DNA of 64,000 nt. Source: Salinibaculum litoreum. GTDB lineage: Archaea > Halobacteriota > Halobacteria > Halobacteriales > Haloarculaceae. The stretch is from assembly GCA_009789175.1 (NCBI GenBank), contig CP046866.1, positions 496,001-560,000 on the forward strand, in the 5' to 3' direction. The first letter of the stretch is position 1. The number at the start of each line of letters is the position of its first letter. A program made the position numbers and the translations under genes. Positions 28,556 to 37,715 of the stretch are shown one piece after another. The notes below the pieces were generated by a model. That model was not told where the DNA came from. It saw only the letters and a program-made list of their open reading frames with translations, and ran no database searches.

Positions 28556-29776
28556 CTATTCTCGCAGTCTCGTCGCGACCTTCTCTTCGAGGTCGTCTCG
28601 GAGTTCGTCGACGGCGACCTCTTCGAGGACGGGCACGAAGAAGCCCTCAACGAGCAGGTTCTTGGCGACCTCTTCGTCGATACTCCGGGAGGTCATGTAG
28701 AACAGGTCTTCTTCGTCGACCTGTCCGACCGTCGCGGAGTGGGAGGCTTCGGTATCGTGGTTGTTGATGATGAGCTTCGGGGAGGCGTCTGCCTCGCTCT
28801 CGTCGCTCAACATGAGGGTGTTCTCGCGCTGGTACGACGAGGTGTTCCAAGCCTCGCGGCCGACATCCTGAACGCCTTCGTAGACCGAGCGGGCGCTGTC
28901 TTTCAGCACGCCGCGGGTCACGAGGTCGGCCGTGGTGTTTTCCTCTTCGTGCCAGACACGGGAGCCGAGGTCGAAGTGCTGGTCCTCGTGGCCGAAGAAG
29001 GCACCCACAATCTGGGACTCCGAGGAGTCCCCGAGCAGGCGCGTCTCGACGCTTGTTTTGGTCAGTCGCGAGCCGAGGTTCCCCTCGATCCAGTCGACGC
29101 TGCTGTACCGGCTGGTGTGGCCCCGTTTGACCTGGAAGTTGTAGGTCTCCTCCGAGAGGTTCTGGAGCGCACCGTACTGGATGGAGGCGTTCTCGCCAGC
29201 GATTGCCTCGACGACACCGCTGTAGTAGCGACCTTCTTCGACGGGCTTTGCGTCGTCGCCGGTCGCCTGCCGTTCGAGAATCGTCACCGACGAGGACTCC
29301 TCGGCGATGACGAGCGTGTAGTTAAACAGTGACCGGGAGTTCATCGTCGTTCGAACCTTCACGTCCTCGGCGTCGACACCCTCGGGGACGTAGACGACTG
29401 TTCCGGCGCTGAAAAGCGCCGTCGACAGTGCTGTCAGGAAGTCCCGCTGGGGGTCGACGACGCTCCCGAAGTGCTCCTCGATGAGGTCGCCGTGCTCGGC
29501 GAGTGCCTCCGACCACTCCAGTACGTCGACGCCCTCGGCGGTAACGCGGTCTTTCTCCTGGGCGTAGTCCAGGGGGTCGACCAGCGTCTCGTAGTCGAGC
29601 GCATCGAGGTTCGTCCACTCGCGGCCCGGCGTCGTGATGACATCGGGCATGTCGAGGTCGTCGAGTGCCTCGAAGGCGTCGAGACGAGTCTCCGTGAGCC
29701 ACTCTGGCTCGTCGAGGTCCTCGCTGATCTGCTCTACCTGATCCGCTGTGAGTTCTGCGTGTACCTGTGTACTCAT
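28556..29776 (-). CDS. sufD: Fe-S cluster assembly scaffold protein SufD
   Basis: A 406-residue SufB/SufD-family protein. The beta-helix core appears around GTVVYVPEGVDAEDV, SSVTILERQATGDD, RVWHEEENTTADL and HDTEASHSATVGQVDEEDLFYMTSRSI. The conserved His of the SufBD interface lies in NNHDTEASHSATVG. It works with SufB and the ATPase SufC to assemble Fe-S clusters under iron limitation or oxidative stress. It is last in the sufC-sufB-sufD operon, its ATG one base after the SufB stop, which implies tight coupling. Confidence 0.93.
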   Translation of the reverse strand: MSTQVHAELTADQVEQISEDLDEPEWLTETRLDAFEALDDLDMPDVITTPGREWTNLDALDYETLVDPLDYAQEKDRVTAEGVDVLEWSEALAEHGDLIEEHFGSVVDPQRDFLTALSTALFSAGTVVYVPEGVDAEDVKVRTTMNSRSLFNYTLVIAEESSSVTILERQATGDDAKPVEEGRYYSGVVEAIAGENASIQYGALQNLSEETYNFQVKRGHTSRYSSVDWIEGNLGSRLTKTSVETRLLGDSSESQIVGAFFGHEDQHFDLGSRVWHEEENTTADLVTRGVLKDSARSVYEGVQDVGREAWNTSSYQRENTLMLSDESEADASPKLIINNHDTEASHSATVGQVDEEDLFYMTSRSIDEEVAKNLLVEGFFVPVLEEVAVDELRDDLEEKVATRLRE

Positions 29777-29777
29777 A

Positions 29778-31208
29778 CTATCCGAGGCTCCCCTCCATCT
29801 CGAGTTCGATGAGTCGGTTCATTTCGACGGCGTACTCGATGGGCAGTTCCTCCGTGAGCGGTTCGATGAAGCCAGCGACGATCATCTGCTTTGCGTCGTC
29901 GTCGTCCAGTCCACGGCTCTGGAGGTAGAAGACGTCCTCGTCGCCGATTTTGCCGACAGTCGCCTCGTGGGCCACGTCGACTTTCTGCTCCTGAATCTCC
30001 ATGTACGGCATCGTGTCCGACGTGGAGTCGTTGTCGAACATCAGCGCGTCACACTCGACGGATGTCGAGGCGTTCTCGGCGCCGTCTGCGATATGGACGA
30101 GGCCACGGTAGTTGGTGCGGCCGCCGTCCTTGGAGATAGATTTGGATTCGATGGTCGACTTCGTGTCCGGCGCGTTGTGGTACACCTTCGCACCGGTGTC
30201 GATGTTCTGTCCTTCGCCAGCCATGGCGATGGTAATGTGGTTGTCCGTCGCGCCCGGTCCTTTGAGGATAGTCGAGGGGTACAACATTGTGGCCTTCGAC
30301 CCCATCGACCCGGAGACCCACTCCATTGTGGCGTCTTCCTCTGCGATGGCGCGCTTGGTGTTGAGGTTGTAGGTGTTCTTCGACCAGTTCTGCACGGTCG
30401 AGTACTGGACGTGAGCGCCTTCCTTGACGAAGACCTCGACGCCGCCGGAGTGGAGGTTGAACTCCGAGTACTTCGGGGCGGAACAGCCCTCGATGTAGTG
30501 GACCTCGGAGTTCTCCTCCGCGACGATGAGCGTGTGCTCGAACTGGCCCATACCGTCGGAGTTCATCCGGAAGTATGCCTGCACGGGCATCTCGACGTTC
30601 GTGTCCTCGGGAACATAGACAAAGGACCCACCCGACCAGATGGCGCCGTGGAGTGCGGCGAACTTGTTGTCGCTCGGGGGCACGGCCTTCGTCATGAAGT
30701 ACTCTCTGACGATGTCTTCGTGCTCACGGACAGCCTTGTCCATGTCACAGAAGATGACGCCCTTGTCCTCCCACTGCTCTTTCATGTTCTGGTAGACAAT
30801 CTCGGACTCGTACTGAGCGCCGACGCCGGAGAGAGCGTTTTTCTCCGCTTCCGGGATGCCCAGTTTGTCGAAGGTGTCCTGAATCTCTTCGGGGAGGTCT
30901 TCCCAGTTCTCCGCACCGCCACGGGTCTCGATGTCCGGGCGGATGTATGGGACGATTTCGTCAACGTCGACATCCGAGAGGTCCGGTGCACCCGGCCAGT
31001 CCTCGGGCATCGGCATCTCCTGGAACTGCTCCAGCGCGCGGAGACGCCGCTCTAGCATCCACTCGGGTTCGTCCTTGTCCTCGGAGATGACCCGGATGGT
31101 CTCCTCGTCGAGGCCCTTCTCCGCCTGGAAGGCCGAATTCTCCTCTTTTTTGAACTCGAAGCGCTTCTCCGTGTCTGTCTCTTTGAGATGGTCTTGGTCT
31201 GAACTCAT
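29778..31208 (-). CDS. sufB: Fe-S cluster assembly scaffold protein SufB
   Basis: The 476-residue protein is the length and type of archaeal SufB. Characteristic segments are DEPEWMLERRLRALE near the N-terminus, GGSFVYVPEDTNVEMPVQAYFRMN, HYIEGCSAPKYSEFNLHSGGVEVF (with the conserved Cys of the scaffold core) and VDVAHEATVGKIGDEDVFYLQSRGL near the end. It forms the SufBC2D scaffold on which clusters are built. It lies 10 bp after sufC and one base before sufD, all in one operon. Confidence 0.95.
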   Translation of the reverse strand: MSSDQDHLKETDTEKRFEFKKEENSAFQAEKGLDEETIRVISEDKDEPEWMLERRLRALEQFQEMPMPEDWPGAPDLSDVDVDEIVPYIRPDIETRGGAENWEDLPEEIQDTFDKLGIPEAEKNALSGVGAQYESEIVYQNMKEQWEDKGVIFCDMDKAVREHEDIVREYFMTKAVPPSDNKFAALHGAIWSGGSFVYVPEDTNVEMPVQAYFRMNSDGMGQFEHTLIVAEENSEVHYIEGCSAPKYSEFNLHSGGVEVFVKEGAHVQYSTVQNWSKNTYNLNTKRAIAEEDATMEWVSGSMGSKATMLYPSTILKGPGATDNHITIAMAGEGQNIDTGAKVYHNAPDTKSTIESKSISKDGGRTNYRGLVHIADGAENASTSVECDALMFDNDSTSDTMPYMEIQEQKVDVAHEATVGKIGDEDVFYLQSRGLDDDDAKQMIVAGFIEPLTEELPIEYAVEMNRLIELEMEGSLG

Positions 31209-31218
31209 AGTTTCTCAC

Positions 31219-32139
31219 TCATGCCGTGGCTTCCTCGCGGACCCAGTCGTAGCCCTTGTCTTCCAGTTCCGCGGCCAGGGACGCGTCGTCGCTTTTGACG
31301 ATTTTGCCGTCCATCATCACGTGGACGTGGTCGGGCTCGACGTAGTCGAGAATCCGCTGGTAGTGGGTAATCTGGAGAATGCCCGCGTTCTGCTCGTCGC
31401 GAAGGGCGTTGATGCCCTTCGAGACATCCTGCAGGCGGTCGATGTCGAGTCCGGAGTCGATTTCGTCCAGCACCGCAATCTCGGGTTCGAGTATCGCGGC
31501 CTGCAGGACCTCGTTTTGCTTTTTCTCGCCGCCGGAAAAGCCCACGTTCAGGTACCGGTTGGCGAATTTCTCGTCCATGTCCAGCACTTCCATCTTCTCC
31601 TGGAGAATCTGCTGGAACTCCGCGACGCCGATTTCGCCCTCGTCGGCCGGGCCTTCCATCGGCGAGGTGTCGTATCCTGCGGCGTCCTCGTTGGTCGCCT
31701 CGGCCTCGTCTGCTTCTTCTTCTTCTTCCTCGTCCTCGAACAGCTCTTCGCGCTCTTCGAGCTTTGCGTTGAGTGCCGTCCGGAGGAAGTTCACCATCGT
31801 GACACCCTCGATTTCGGCGGGGTACTGGAAACCGAGGAAGATACCCAGTGCGGCCCGCTCGTTCGCTTCGAGGTCCAGCAGGTCCCACGTCTCCAGGTCT
31901 TCGGGAATCTCCTCGTCGAACTCGTCACCATCGAGGTGCAGCAACACGTCGCCACCGGTGACTTCGTAGGCAGGGTGGCCGGCGATGACTTTCGCCAGCG
32001 TGGACTTTCCGCTGCCGTTTGGCCCCATCAGCGCGTGAATCTCGTCGCTCTGTACTTCCAGATCAACGCCTCGAAGAATCTGCTCGCCGTCCTCTTCGGC
32101 GACTTTCGCTTGGAGGTTGTCGATTTCCAGTGTAGCCAT
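31219..32139 (-). CDS. sufC: Fe-S assembly ATPase SufC
   Basis: The 306-residue ABC ATPase has Walker [10 protein letters not shown] (about residues 39-47), the Q-loop region with [13 protein letters not shown], the signature SGGEKKQNE, and Walker [13 protein letters not shown] followed by ITHYQRIL. It hydrolyses ATP to drive structural change in the SufB-SufD scaffold. Between the Q-loop and the signature is a 30-residue very acidic insert ([19 protein letters not shown]), which I take to be a haloarchaeal adaptation. It is the first gene of the suf operon. Confidence 0.95.
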   Translation of the reverse strand: MATLEIDNLQAKVAEEDGEQILRGVDLEVQSDEIHALMGPNGSGKSTLAKVIAGHPAYEVTGGDVLLHLDGDEFDEEIPEDLETWDLLDLEANERAALGIFLGFQYPAEIEGVTMVNFLRTALNAKLEEREELFEDEEEEEEADEAEATNEDAAGYDTSPMEGPADEGEIGVAEFQQILQEKMEVLDMDEKFANRYLNVGFSGGEKKQNEVLQAAILEPEIAVLDEIDSGLDIDRLQDVSKGINALRDEQNAGILQITHYQRILDYVEPDHVHVMMDGKIVKSDDASLAAELEDKGYDWVREEATA

Positions 32140-32343
32140 AGTTGTCTTAGGTCAACCGAAAAAAGGGCAGTCTCACCCATAATACTTTCGCAATCTCTTG
32201 GTCGAGTTTTCACCATCTACAAATTATTTTCTTCATTGGGAAAGAGGTCCGGTATATCGATTGCCGCTAGACAGGGCACGCTCAGTCCCGTAGATTCGTC
32301 TGCAGCGGCGTGTCTGTACGAGGAGATTGTCGGGATAGACCTG
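32140..32343. promoter_or_regulatory. Region upstream of suf operon and downstream of polB
   Basis: About 200 bp holds the suf promoter on the minus strand: a TATA-like element (ataatact on the plus strand at 32179-32186) lies about 45 bp upstream of the sufC ATG. Further upstream an AT-rich run (acaaattattttc, about 32219-32231) may be a second promoter element or the end of the polB transcript. No gene is visible. Confidence 0.4.
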
Positions 32344-35300
32344 TTACATATACTGGCCGAGGCCCGTCTGTTCCTGTCCGGACCGGACCTCTTCCCAGGA
32401 GATACCCAGGGCTTCGATGATGCGCTCGATAGGCCCTTTCAGGGTCTTTTCCAGCATCTTGTCCCAGTCCACCTCGAAAGCCTCGGGAACCTCGTCGGCG
32501 TACTCGAAGCAGATGACATCGGGGTCGCGCTTGAACTCCCCATACAGTGGGTCCTCGGAGGGGTCCAGACCCATCTCCGCTTCCACCTGCTTGAAGAAGT
32601 CCGGGTGGACCTTCTCCAGATAGAGGCGCTTGGGCTTCGAGCCACGCTGGAAGTTCGTTCCCAGCAGCAGGTTGGCGTACTTCGCGCCTCTGACCTGTGC
32701 GGTGTCGGTGTCGTAGCTATCCAGTTTCTTCCCGATACCGCCGGGGATGCCAACGTCGTCCAGTGAGACGTTGCCCGCACGGAAGTCCTCGATGACCTCG
32801 TGGAGATAGGACTCGACGGTCTCGATGTCCGTCCCGGTCACTATCATGTCGATGACCTCCTTCTGGACTTCCTTGGTGATGGGCGCGATATCGGAGCGCT
32901 GGTACTCGAAGCCCGTGATGTCGATGTCGTCGACGTCTTTGCCCTCCTTCCAGACGATGTGGCCCGCGTAGCGTTTCTTCTTGCCCGCCTGGAAGAAGCG
33001 ACGGTAGAGTTTCTCGAACTCGATTTCGAAGCGGTGTTGTTCGGCGTTCAACTGCTCCAGTGCGAACTCATCATAGGAACTGTTGATGACCGCCTCCAGT
33101 TCGAACCCTTTCTGGATGGTCGCTGCAATCGTTGCCAGTTCATCGTCGTCCATCTCCGGGTGCTTCTCGCGCATCTCGTCGGTAACTTCGACATCCCCGT
33201 CGACATCTTCCGGTCCGATATCACCGACCTCCAGCATCACTGAGTCAGTGTCCCCGTAGACGACTTCGTACCCCTCGTTCTGGACGACTTCGTCCGTGTA
33301 TTCGATAACCTCGCGTCCAGTGGCGGTCACAGCGGCCCCCATCTCCTTGTCGTAGAGCCTGAATCGGTCCCAGCCAAGCACGCCATACAGCGACTGACCG
33401 ACGAACTGGAATTTGCCGTTCCGGCCTGCGAGGAGCGTGTGGTTGTCTTCGACTGTGACACAGTAGACCCCGCTATCGGCCTGACTTCGGTCGGCACTGC
33501 GGTGCATTCGGAGGGTGTTCTTCGCGTCCTCGTTTCCGTAAATCCGCCACGACTCACTATTTCGGTTGTAATGTGCAGTCACTCCGAGGTGTGCACAGAG
33601 GCGAAGAACGTCGTCCCGGAGTTTGTCGCTGGAAGTGGTATACCGCCACGAGTTCGGCTGGCGGTCACCGTCCCCGTCAATAAGGGTGTCGAGGAACCGA
33701 CACTTCTGTTCGTCGCTCACGTCGAATACGAACTCCGGAATTTGCTTTTCGAAACTATCGCCGCCACAGAGATTCGTGAGGACTGTTCCGAGGAGACGAG
33801 ACGTGAACTGGTAACTCCGGTCATCGACGAAATAGTCGAACTCCATCCGGTCGAGCAACGCTCCGATACGGCTGTGGTCGCTCTCGCCACCGTCAGCGAC
33901 CGCCGGTGCCTCCTGCGCTATCTTGACAGTCGTTGCCGACCCGCGCAACTTCTCGCCGAACTCTTTCGTCTCCGAGGTGTAGACGTTGCCCTCGGTGATG
34001 TACCACGCCAGTAGTTCGAGGAAGTCGTCACCGTCGTAGACGCGTGGAATCCACTTCCGACCGGATTCTGCGTGGATGTACGTCCGCTCTGCGATTTCCT
34101 CGATATACTCGCGGTGTTCCTCGAACTCCCCGGGACCGAAGACGTATCCCTCCTCACCGATGTCGTTTTTCAAGACTGTGTCCGGATAGTAGCCGATTTC
34201 CGCCGCGAATGTGTGGCCATGAACCGACGGGCGTACCCAGACTTCGTAGTCGTCCACGTACTGGGTCAGGTCCACCTCGTCGAGTGACTCCCCGTCGGGT
34301 CCGTCCCAGTCGTGGGGGAGTTCGTAGTTCGTCGCCCGGTCCAGGGCCCCTGCCTCTTCGAAATACCAACCATCCTGGGTAATACCGTTTGTCTCGTTCT
34401 TCCGGACGAGCATCCGGTGGTTCGGTGTCACGTTGAAGTCGATTTTGCTGGTCTCGATATCGACCAGTTCGCCGTCGTAGTCCGGATAGGCGTGCGTCTC
34501 GACAACTGGCTTCACTTCCATCTCCATCGTCTCCGGGTCCAGCGAGTACACCTCATCGCCCACGCCGAGGTCACGAATGTTCTGGACGCCGTCGGGCGTC
34601 AACACTTCCGTGTCCGGTGTAAAGCAGTTCATAATAACCTTGACAGCTGCTTGCTGTCGGTCGTACTGCTCGTATTCCTGGTCTTCGGGACTGAATTCGT
34701 TTCTCTGCGCCTTCTTCTCTTCGCGCTCTGTCAGAAGTTCGTCAACCATCTCTCGGATGACGCCGTCCGGTTCCTTGCGGAAGTGCGTGCCGTTGGGGGC
34801 GCGGTAGGTGTCGCCGTCGTAGGCGTCGGGGTCGACTTTTGTCTCCGGTGAGGCGTTGGTCGTCACCATACACATCGGGTACAGCGACTTCAGGTCCAGC
34901 ACGCTGACGTTCTCGCGGACGCCGGTGATGGGGTCGAAAACGGCTCCGCCTTCGTACTCTTCGCCCTCCTGAGCTCCCTTCGAGGGCAGTGCGAAGTTGC
35001 CGTGGAGTTTGTGCAAGACGTACATGTCGACGGCATCGCCGGGCGTGGTGGCGTCCTCGATTTTGCAGCCGACGAACTGTCGCACCTCGTCCCAGAAGTC
35101 GACGATGTCCTGCTCGTGGTCCAACTCGACACAGAGTTCCACGTCGCGGAGGTTGTACTCCAGTAGTTGCTCCGGGTCCTGCTCCCAGAGGTCGCCGATG
35201 TCTCCAGTATAGCGTTCCTTGCCGACGCCGAGTTCCGTCTCTCCGACGGCGTCCAGCCGATAGGATTCGAGTTCAGTGAACTTCGTCCGCTGGTAGGCAT

Positions 35301-36372
35301 AGAGCAAGTCGAAGACGACCCGCCCTTTCACGTCCGGTCCCTGCCAGTCCGACCGCCAGACCTCGTCGACGCGGGAGAGGCGGTCAATCGAGAGGTCGTG
35401 GTCTGTCGCCGGGTCCAGTTCTTCCAGCCTGTCCAGCAGGTACGGGGCGTCGAAGTCGGTGAAGTTCCAGCCCGTCAGCAAGTCCGCATCAGTCTCCTCG
35501 ATGTAGGCAATGAAGGCGTCCAGCATCGCCTCCTCGGTATCGAACTTTCGGACATCGGCCTCGAAGTCCTCGCCGATGGGGTCGTACTCGGCGAGGGCCT
35601 CGGGTCCCTCGATACCCGCTGGGGGGTCGAACAGCCAGACGATGTATTCGTCGCGGTAGGAGTCATGCGAGGTGAGACAGATGATTGGCTCCTCGCCGTC
35701 CTCGGGAAAGCCCGAGCGGTCGTCGACCTCGATATCGAAGGTGTTCACCCGTAGCGGGGCCTCGACATCGACCGGTTCGACTTCGTCGTGGTGGACTTTC
35801 AGCGTCGTCCGGTCGCTTCCGTCATCGATTGCTCGGGCGGGGACGCGGATGCCGCTGGTGACGTCTTTGTCGATGAGAAACCGGTTCGGAAAGAGAATGT
35901 CTGCCTCGTAGTGGTCGAACTCGTCACGAACCTGGCCCACGTCACGGGGCGTCTGGCCGAACATTTTGACCAGGCGTTCCCCTCGAATCGATTCGTAGGG
36001 CTCGCCGTCGTCGTCGGTCTCCTCCCAGCCGGTAATCCGCTCGTACTCCATCAGCCGGCCCTCGGAGACGTTCTCGGCCGGGGCATAGAAGTACGGCCGG
36101 AAGTCGTGGACGCGGACGTGGACCACCTCGTGGTCGGCAGTCCGGCCGAACACGTGGATAATCGGGCGTTCGTCGTCGCCGTTTCCGTCGATAGTGTAAT
36201 CGACTTGCGTAACGACCAGTTCGATGGTGTCCTCGACTTCGGGGAACAGTTGCTCGGTCGTGTCGACGTAGGTAACGTCGTCGCTCCCGCCGTTGCCCGC
36301 AACGGCCTGTGCTTCCTCGGCAACCGGTCTGCTCTTCTTGTCCTCGAAGTCCCCGAGTTCGAACTGGTCCAT
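32344..36372 (-). CDS. polB: Family B DNA polymerase (PolB) with in-frame intein
   Basis: The 1342-residue precursor consists of about 931 residues of replicative polymerase and a 411-residue intein. Exonuclease motifs are visible as NTFDIEVDDRS (Exo I, about 210-220), GWNFTDFDAPYLLDRL (Exo II) and the EYNLRDVELC region (Exo III). Polymerase motifs are VLDLKSLYPMC (motif A), KVIMN-SLYGVLG (motif B, split by the intein) and VVYGDTDSVM (motif C, catalytic Asp pair). Splicing is needed to restore motif B. It is probably the main replicative family B enzyme with PolD, as in other haloarchaea. It is monocistronic. Confidence 0.95.
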   Translation of the reverse strand: MDQFELGDFEDKKSRPVAEEAQAVAGNGGSDDVTYVDTTEQLFPEVEDTIELVVTQVDYTIDGNGDDERPIIHVFGRTADHEVVHVRVHDFRPYFYAPAENVSEGRLMEYERITGWEETDDDGEPYESIRGERLVKMFGQTPRDVGQVRDEFDHYEADILFPNRFLIDKDVTSGIRVPARAIDDGSDRTTLKVHHDEVEPVDVEAPLRVNTFDIEVDDRSGFPEDGEEPIICLTSHDSYRDEYIVWLFDPPAGIEGPEALAEYDPIGEDFEADVRKFDTEEAMLDAFIAYIEETDADLLTGWNFTDFDAPYLLDRLEELDPATDHDLSIDRLSRVDEVWRSDWQGPDVKGRVVFDLLYAYQRTKFTELESYRLDAVGETELGVGKERYTGDIGDLWEQDPEQLLEYNLRDVELCVELDHEQDIVDFWDEVRQFVGCKIEDATTPGDAVDMYVLHKLHGNFALPSKGAQEGEEYEGGAVFDPITGVRENVSVLDLKSLYPMCMVTTNASPETKVDPDAYDGDTYRAPNGTHFRKEPDGVIREMVDELLTEREEKKAQRNEFSPEDQEYEQYDRQQAAVKVIMNCFTPDTEVLTPDGVQNIRDLGVGDEVYSLDPETMEMEVKPVVETHAYPDYDGELVDIETSKIDFNVTPNHRMLVRKNETNGITQDGWYFEEAGALDRATNYELPHDWDGPDGESLDEVDLTQYVDDYEVWVRPSVHGHTFAAEIGYYPDTVLKNDIGEEGYVFGPGEFEEHREYIEEIAERTYIHAESGRKWIPRVYDGDDFLELLAWYITEGNVYTSETKEFGEKLRGSATTVKIAQEAPAVADGGESDHSRIGALLDRMEFDYFVDDRSYQFTSRLLGTVLTNLCGGDSFEKQIPEFVFDVSDEQKCRFLDTLIDGDGDRQPNSWRYTTSSDKLRDDVLRLCAHLGVTAHYNRNSESWRIYGNEDAKNTLRMHRSADRSQADSGVYCVTVEDNHTLLAGRNGKFQFVGQSLYGVLGWDRFRLYDKEMGAAVTATGREVIEYTDEVVQNEGYEVVYGDTDSVMLEVGDIGPEDVDGDVEVTDEMREKHPEMDDDELATIAATIQKGFELEAVINSSYDEFALEQLNAEQHRFEIEFEKLYRRFFQAGKKKRYAGHIVWKEGKDVDDIDITGFEYQRSDIAPITKEVQKEVIDMIVTGTDIETVESYLHEVIEDFRAGNVSLDDVGIPGGIGKKLDSYDTDTAQVRGAKYANLLLGTNFQRGSKPKRLYLEKVHPDFFKQVEAEMGLDPSEDPLYGEFKRDPDVICFEYADEVPEAFEVDWDKMLEKTLKGPIERIIEALGISWEEVRSGQEQTGLGQYM
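33394..34626 (-). other. PolB intein (residues 583-993) with LAGLIDADG homing endonuclease
   Basis: The intein starts at Cys583 (CFTPDTEVLT) and ends at Gln993 (KFQFVGQ), directly before Ser994 of SLYG. Splicing block A (CFTPDTEV) and block B (DFNVTPNHRMLV, with a TxxH) are intact. Endonuclease blocks C and E read LLAWYITEGNV and FLDTLIDGDGDR, a dodecapeptide pair with likely catalytic acids. The C-terminal splice residues are Gly-Gln instead of the usual His-Asn; Gln at this position is known in some working inteins but changes the cyclisation chemistry. The insertion site in motif B is one used by several archaeal polymerase inteins. Confidence 0.9.
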
Positions 36373-36530
36373 GGTCGCTATCGCCCCTTCGAGACAGGTC
36401 CCTAAAATCCCGACGGTCTCCCCGGTTGACCGCCGTCCGCAATCAGGGTGACCACGCCCCCCTGCCGTAGCCAGCGCTTACCGCTGCCGGAAAGTATTTG
36501 GTACGCTCTCTCATACCACCTGCTGTCGCA

Positions 36531-36722
36531 ATGACCGAAGGCACGGAAGGGACGGATGTCGGGCGCAGTGACAGTGAATCGAGCCAGCCGCTGGGCGAAC
36601 CCGAGGCTATCGCGGCTGTTGGGGCCTACGAGGAAGGTGGGGACGTGGTGTTGTACGATACGGAGAACCCGCTCGCGTGGATGCAGTCCGCCGAGACAGT
36701 CGACGTGACTGAAATGGTGTAA
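36531..36722 (+). CDS. Small conserved-looking haloarchaeal protein (63 aa)
   Basis: The start MTEGTEGTD gives 63 residues. The second half (AIAAVGAYEEGGDVVLYDTENPLAWMQS) has the look of a small globular or beta-hairpin unit and resembles short haloarchaeal proteins found near replication or repair genes. No catalytic motif. It lies 158 bp from the divergent polB and 61 bp upstream of the next plus-strand gene, so they may share a transcript. Confidence 0.65.
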   Translation: MTEGTEGTDVGRSDSESSQPLGEPEAIAAVGAYEEGGDVVLYDTENPLAWMQSAETVDVTEMV

Positions 36723-36783
36723 GTGCCGGTGTGAGGGTACAGGGACCGAACTGCATTTTGCGCTTGGTAGCCAACGACCGGTC

Positions 36784-37680
36784 ATGTTCGACCGCAGCGA
36801 CGATGCCGACGGCGACTCCGAGCCGTTCTCGGGGTACGGCGACCTCTCGGAGGAGTACCAGGAGCCTGACCCCGAATCCGACCTGGACTTGGGACCTGAC
36901 GTTCCGAGAGCGCCGAAGGCACCGAGAGCACCGGAGGCGTCAGGCCTGCCGGACAACGATGTCGACCCGGCTGTCAGCACCCGCTTCTGGGCGCTCGTTG
37001 CCATCTTCAACGTCGGTCTCCTCGTCGCTGCACTCGGTGTGATGTACATCGTCTTTCTGGAGAACTTCACGGTCGGCGGCCGCCTCGGGGCTGCCGGCGG
37101 TATCATCCTCGCCTACGGTCTCTACCAGTACCGCAAGAGCAAGCGCATCGTCGAGGAAAAACTGGACGACTCGGGGGCCGACGACGAGACAGAGCTGTCG
37201 GAGACTGCGGATAGTTCTGACACAGACCAGTCCACGCTCCCCCGCGGGCGGATGCGAACCGTCGAAGACGCGGATGGCACGCGGTATCTCCTGCTCAAGG
37301 AATCCGGCGAGTCGAGCCTTGTGCAGGACCCCGACACCGGGGAAACAACCCACTTGCCAAACGACGAGTTCGATGTCATCGAGGGCGAATCCCCGCTGGA
37401 GACCGCAAGCAGTGCCGTCCCGGACGCGGTTCGCACGCTCGTTACTGCCGCCCACGACGAGCAAGCGCTGGGTCTCCTGCTTGAAATCGAGACTCGCGGC
37501 CCGATCGACGTACGGACGCTCACCGCAGCGTACGACCTCTGTGAGAGTGACCTGCACGGCATGCTCGCGGAGTTCCGCGCTGCCGGCCTGCTCGAAGAAG
37601 CCGACATCGGCGGTGAGCGTGGCTATGACACAACCGACGATGCGGATGCGGCACTTGCCGCGCTCGTCGACCGCCAGTGA
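36784..37680 (+). CDS. Two-part membrane and winged-helix protein upstream of rad50
   Basis: The 298-residue product has two regions. Residues about 1-115 contain an acidic tail and two membrane helices (RFWALVAIFNVGLLVAALGVMYIV and LGAAGGIILAYGLYQY). After an acidic linker, residues from about 159 begin MRTVEDADGTRYLLLKESGESSLV, a small beta domain, then a C-terminal winged-helix-like part (LLLEIETRGPIDVRTLT ... LAEFRAAGLLEEADIGG). From memory, other haloarchaea encode these two pieces as separate neighbouring genes, so this may be a fusion. It is convergent with rad50. Function unknown. Confidence 0.65.
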   Translation: MFDRSDDADGDSEPFSGYGDLSEEYQEPDPESDLDLGPDVPRAPKAPRAPEASGLPDNDVDPAVSTRFWALVAIFNVGLLVAALGVMYIVFLENFTVGGRLGAAGGIILAYGLYQYRKSKRIVEEKLDDSGADDETELSETADSSDTDQSTLPRGRMRTVEDADGTRYLLLKESGESSLVQDPDTGETTHLPNDEFDVIEGESPLETASSAVPDAVRTLVTAAHDEQALGLLLEIETRGPIDVRTLTAAYDLCESDLHGMLAEFRAAGLLEEADIGGERGYDTTDDADAALAALVDRQ

Positions 37681-37715
37681 CCTGGTGACAAGTCGCGCCT
37701 GAGATAGCCCGCGTG

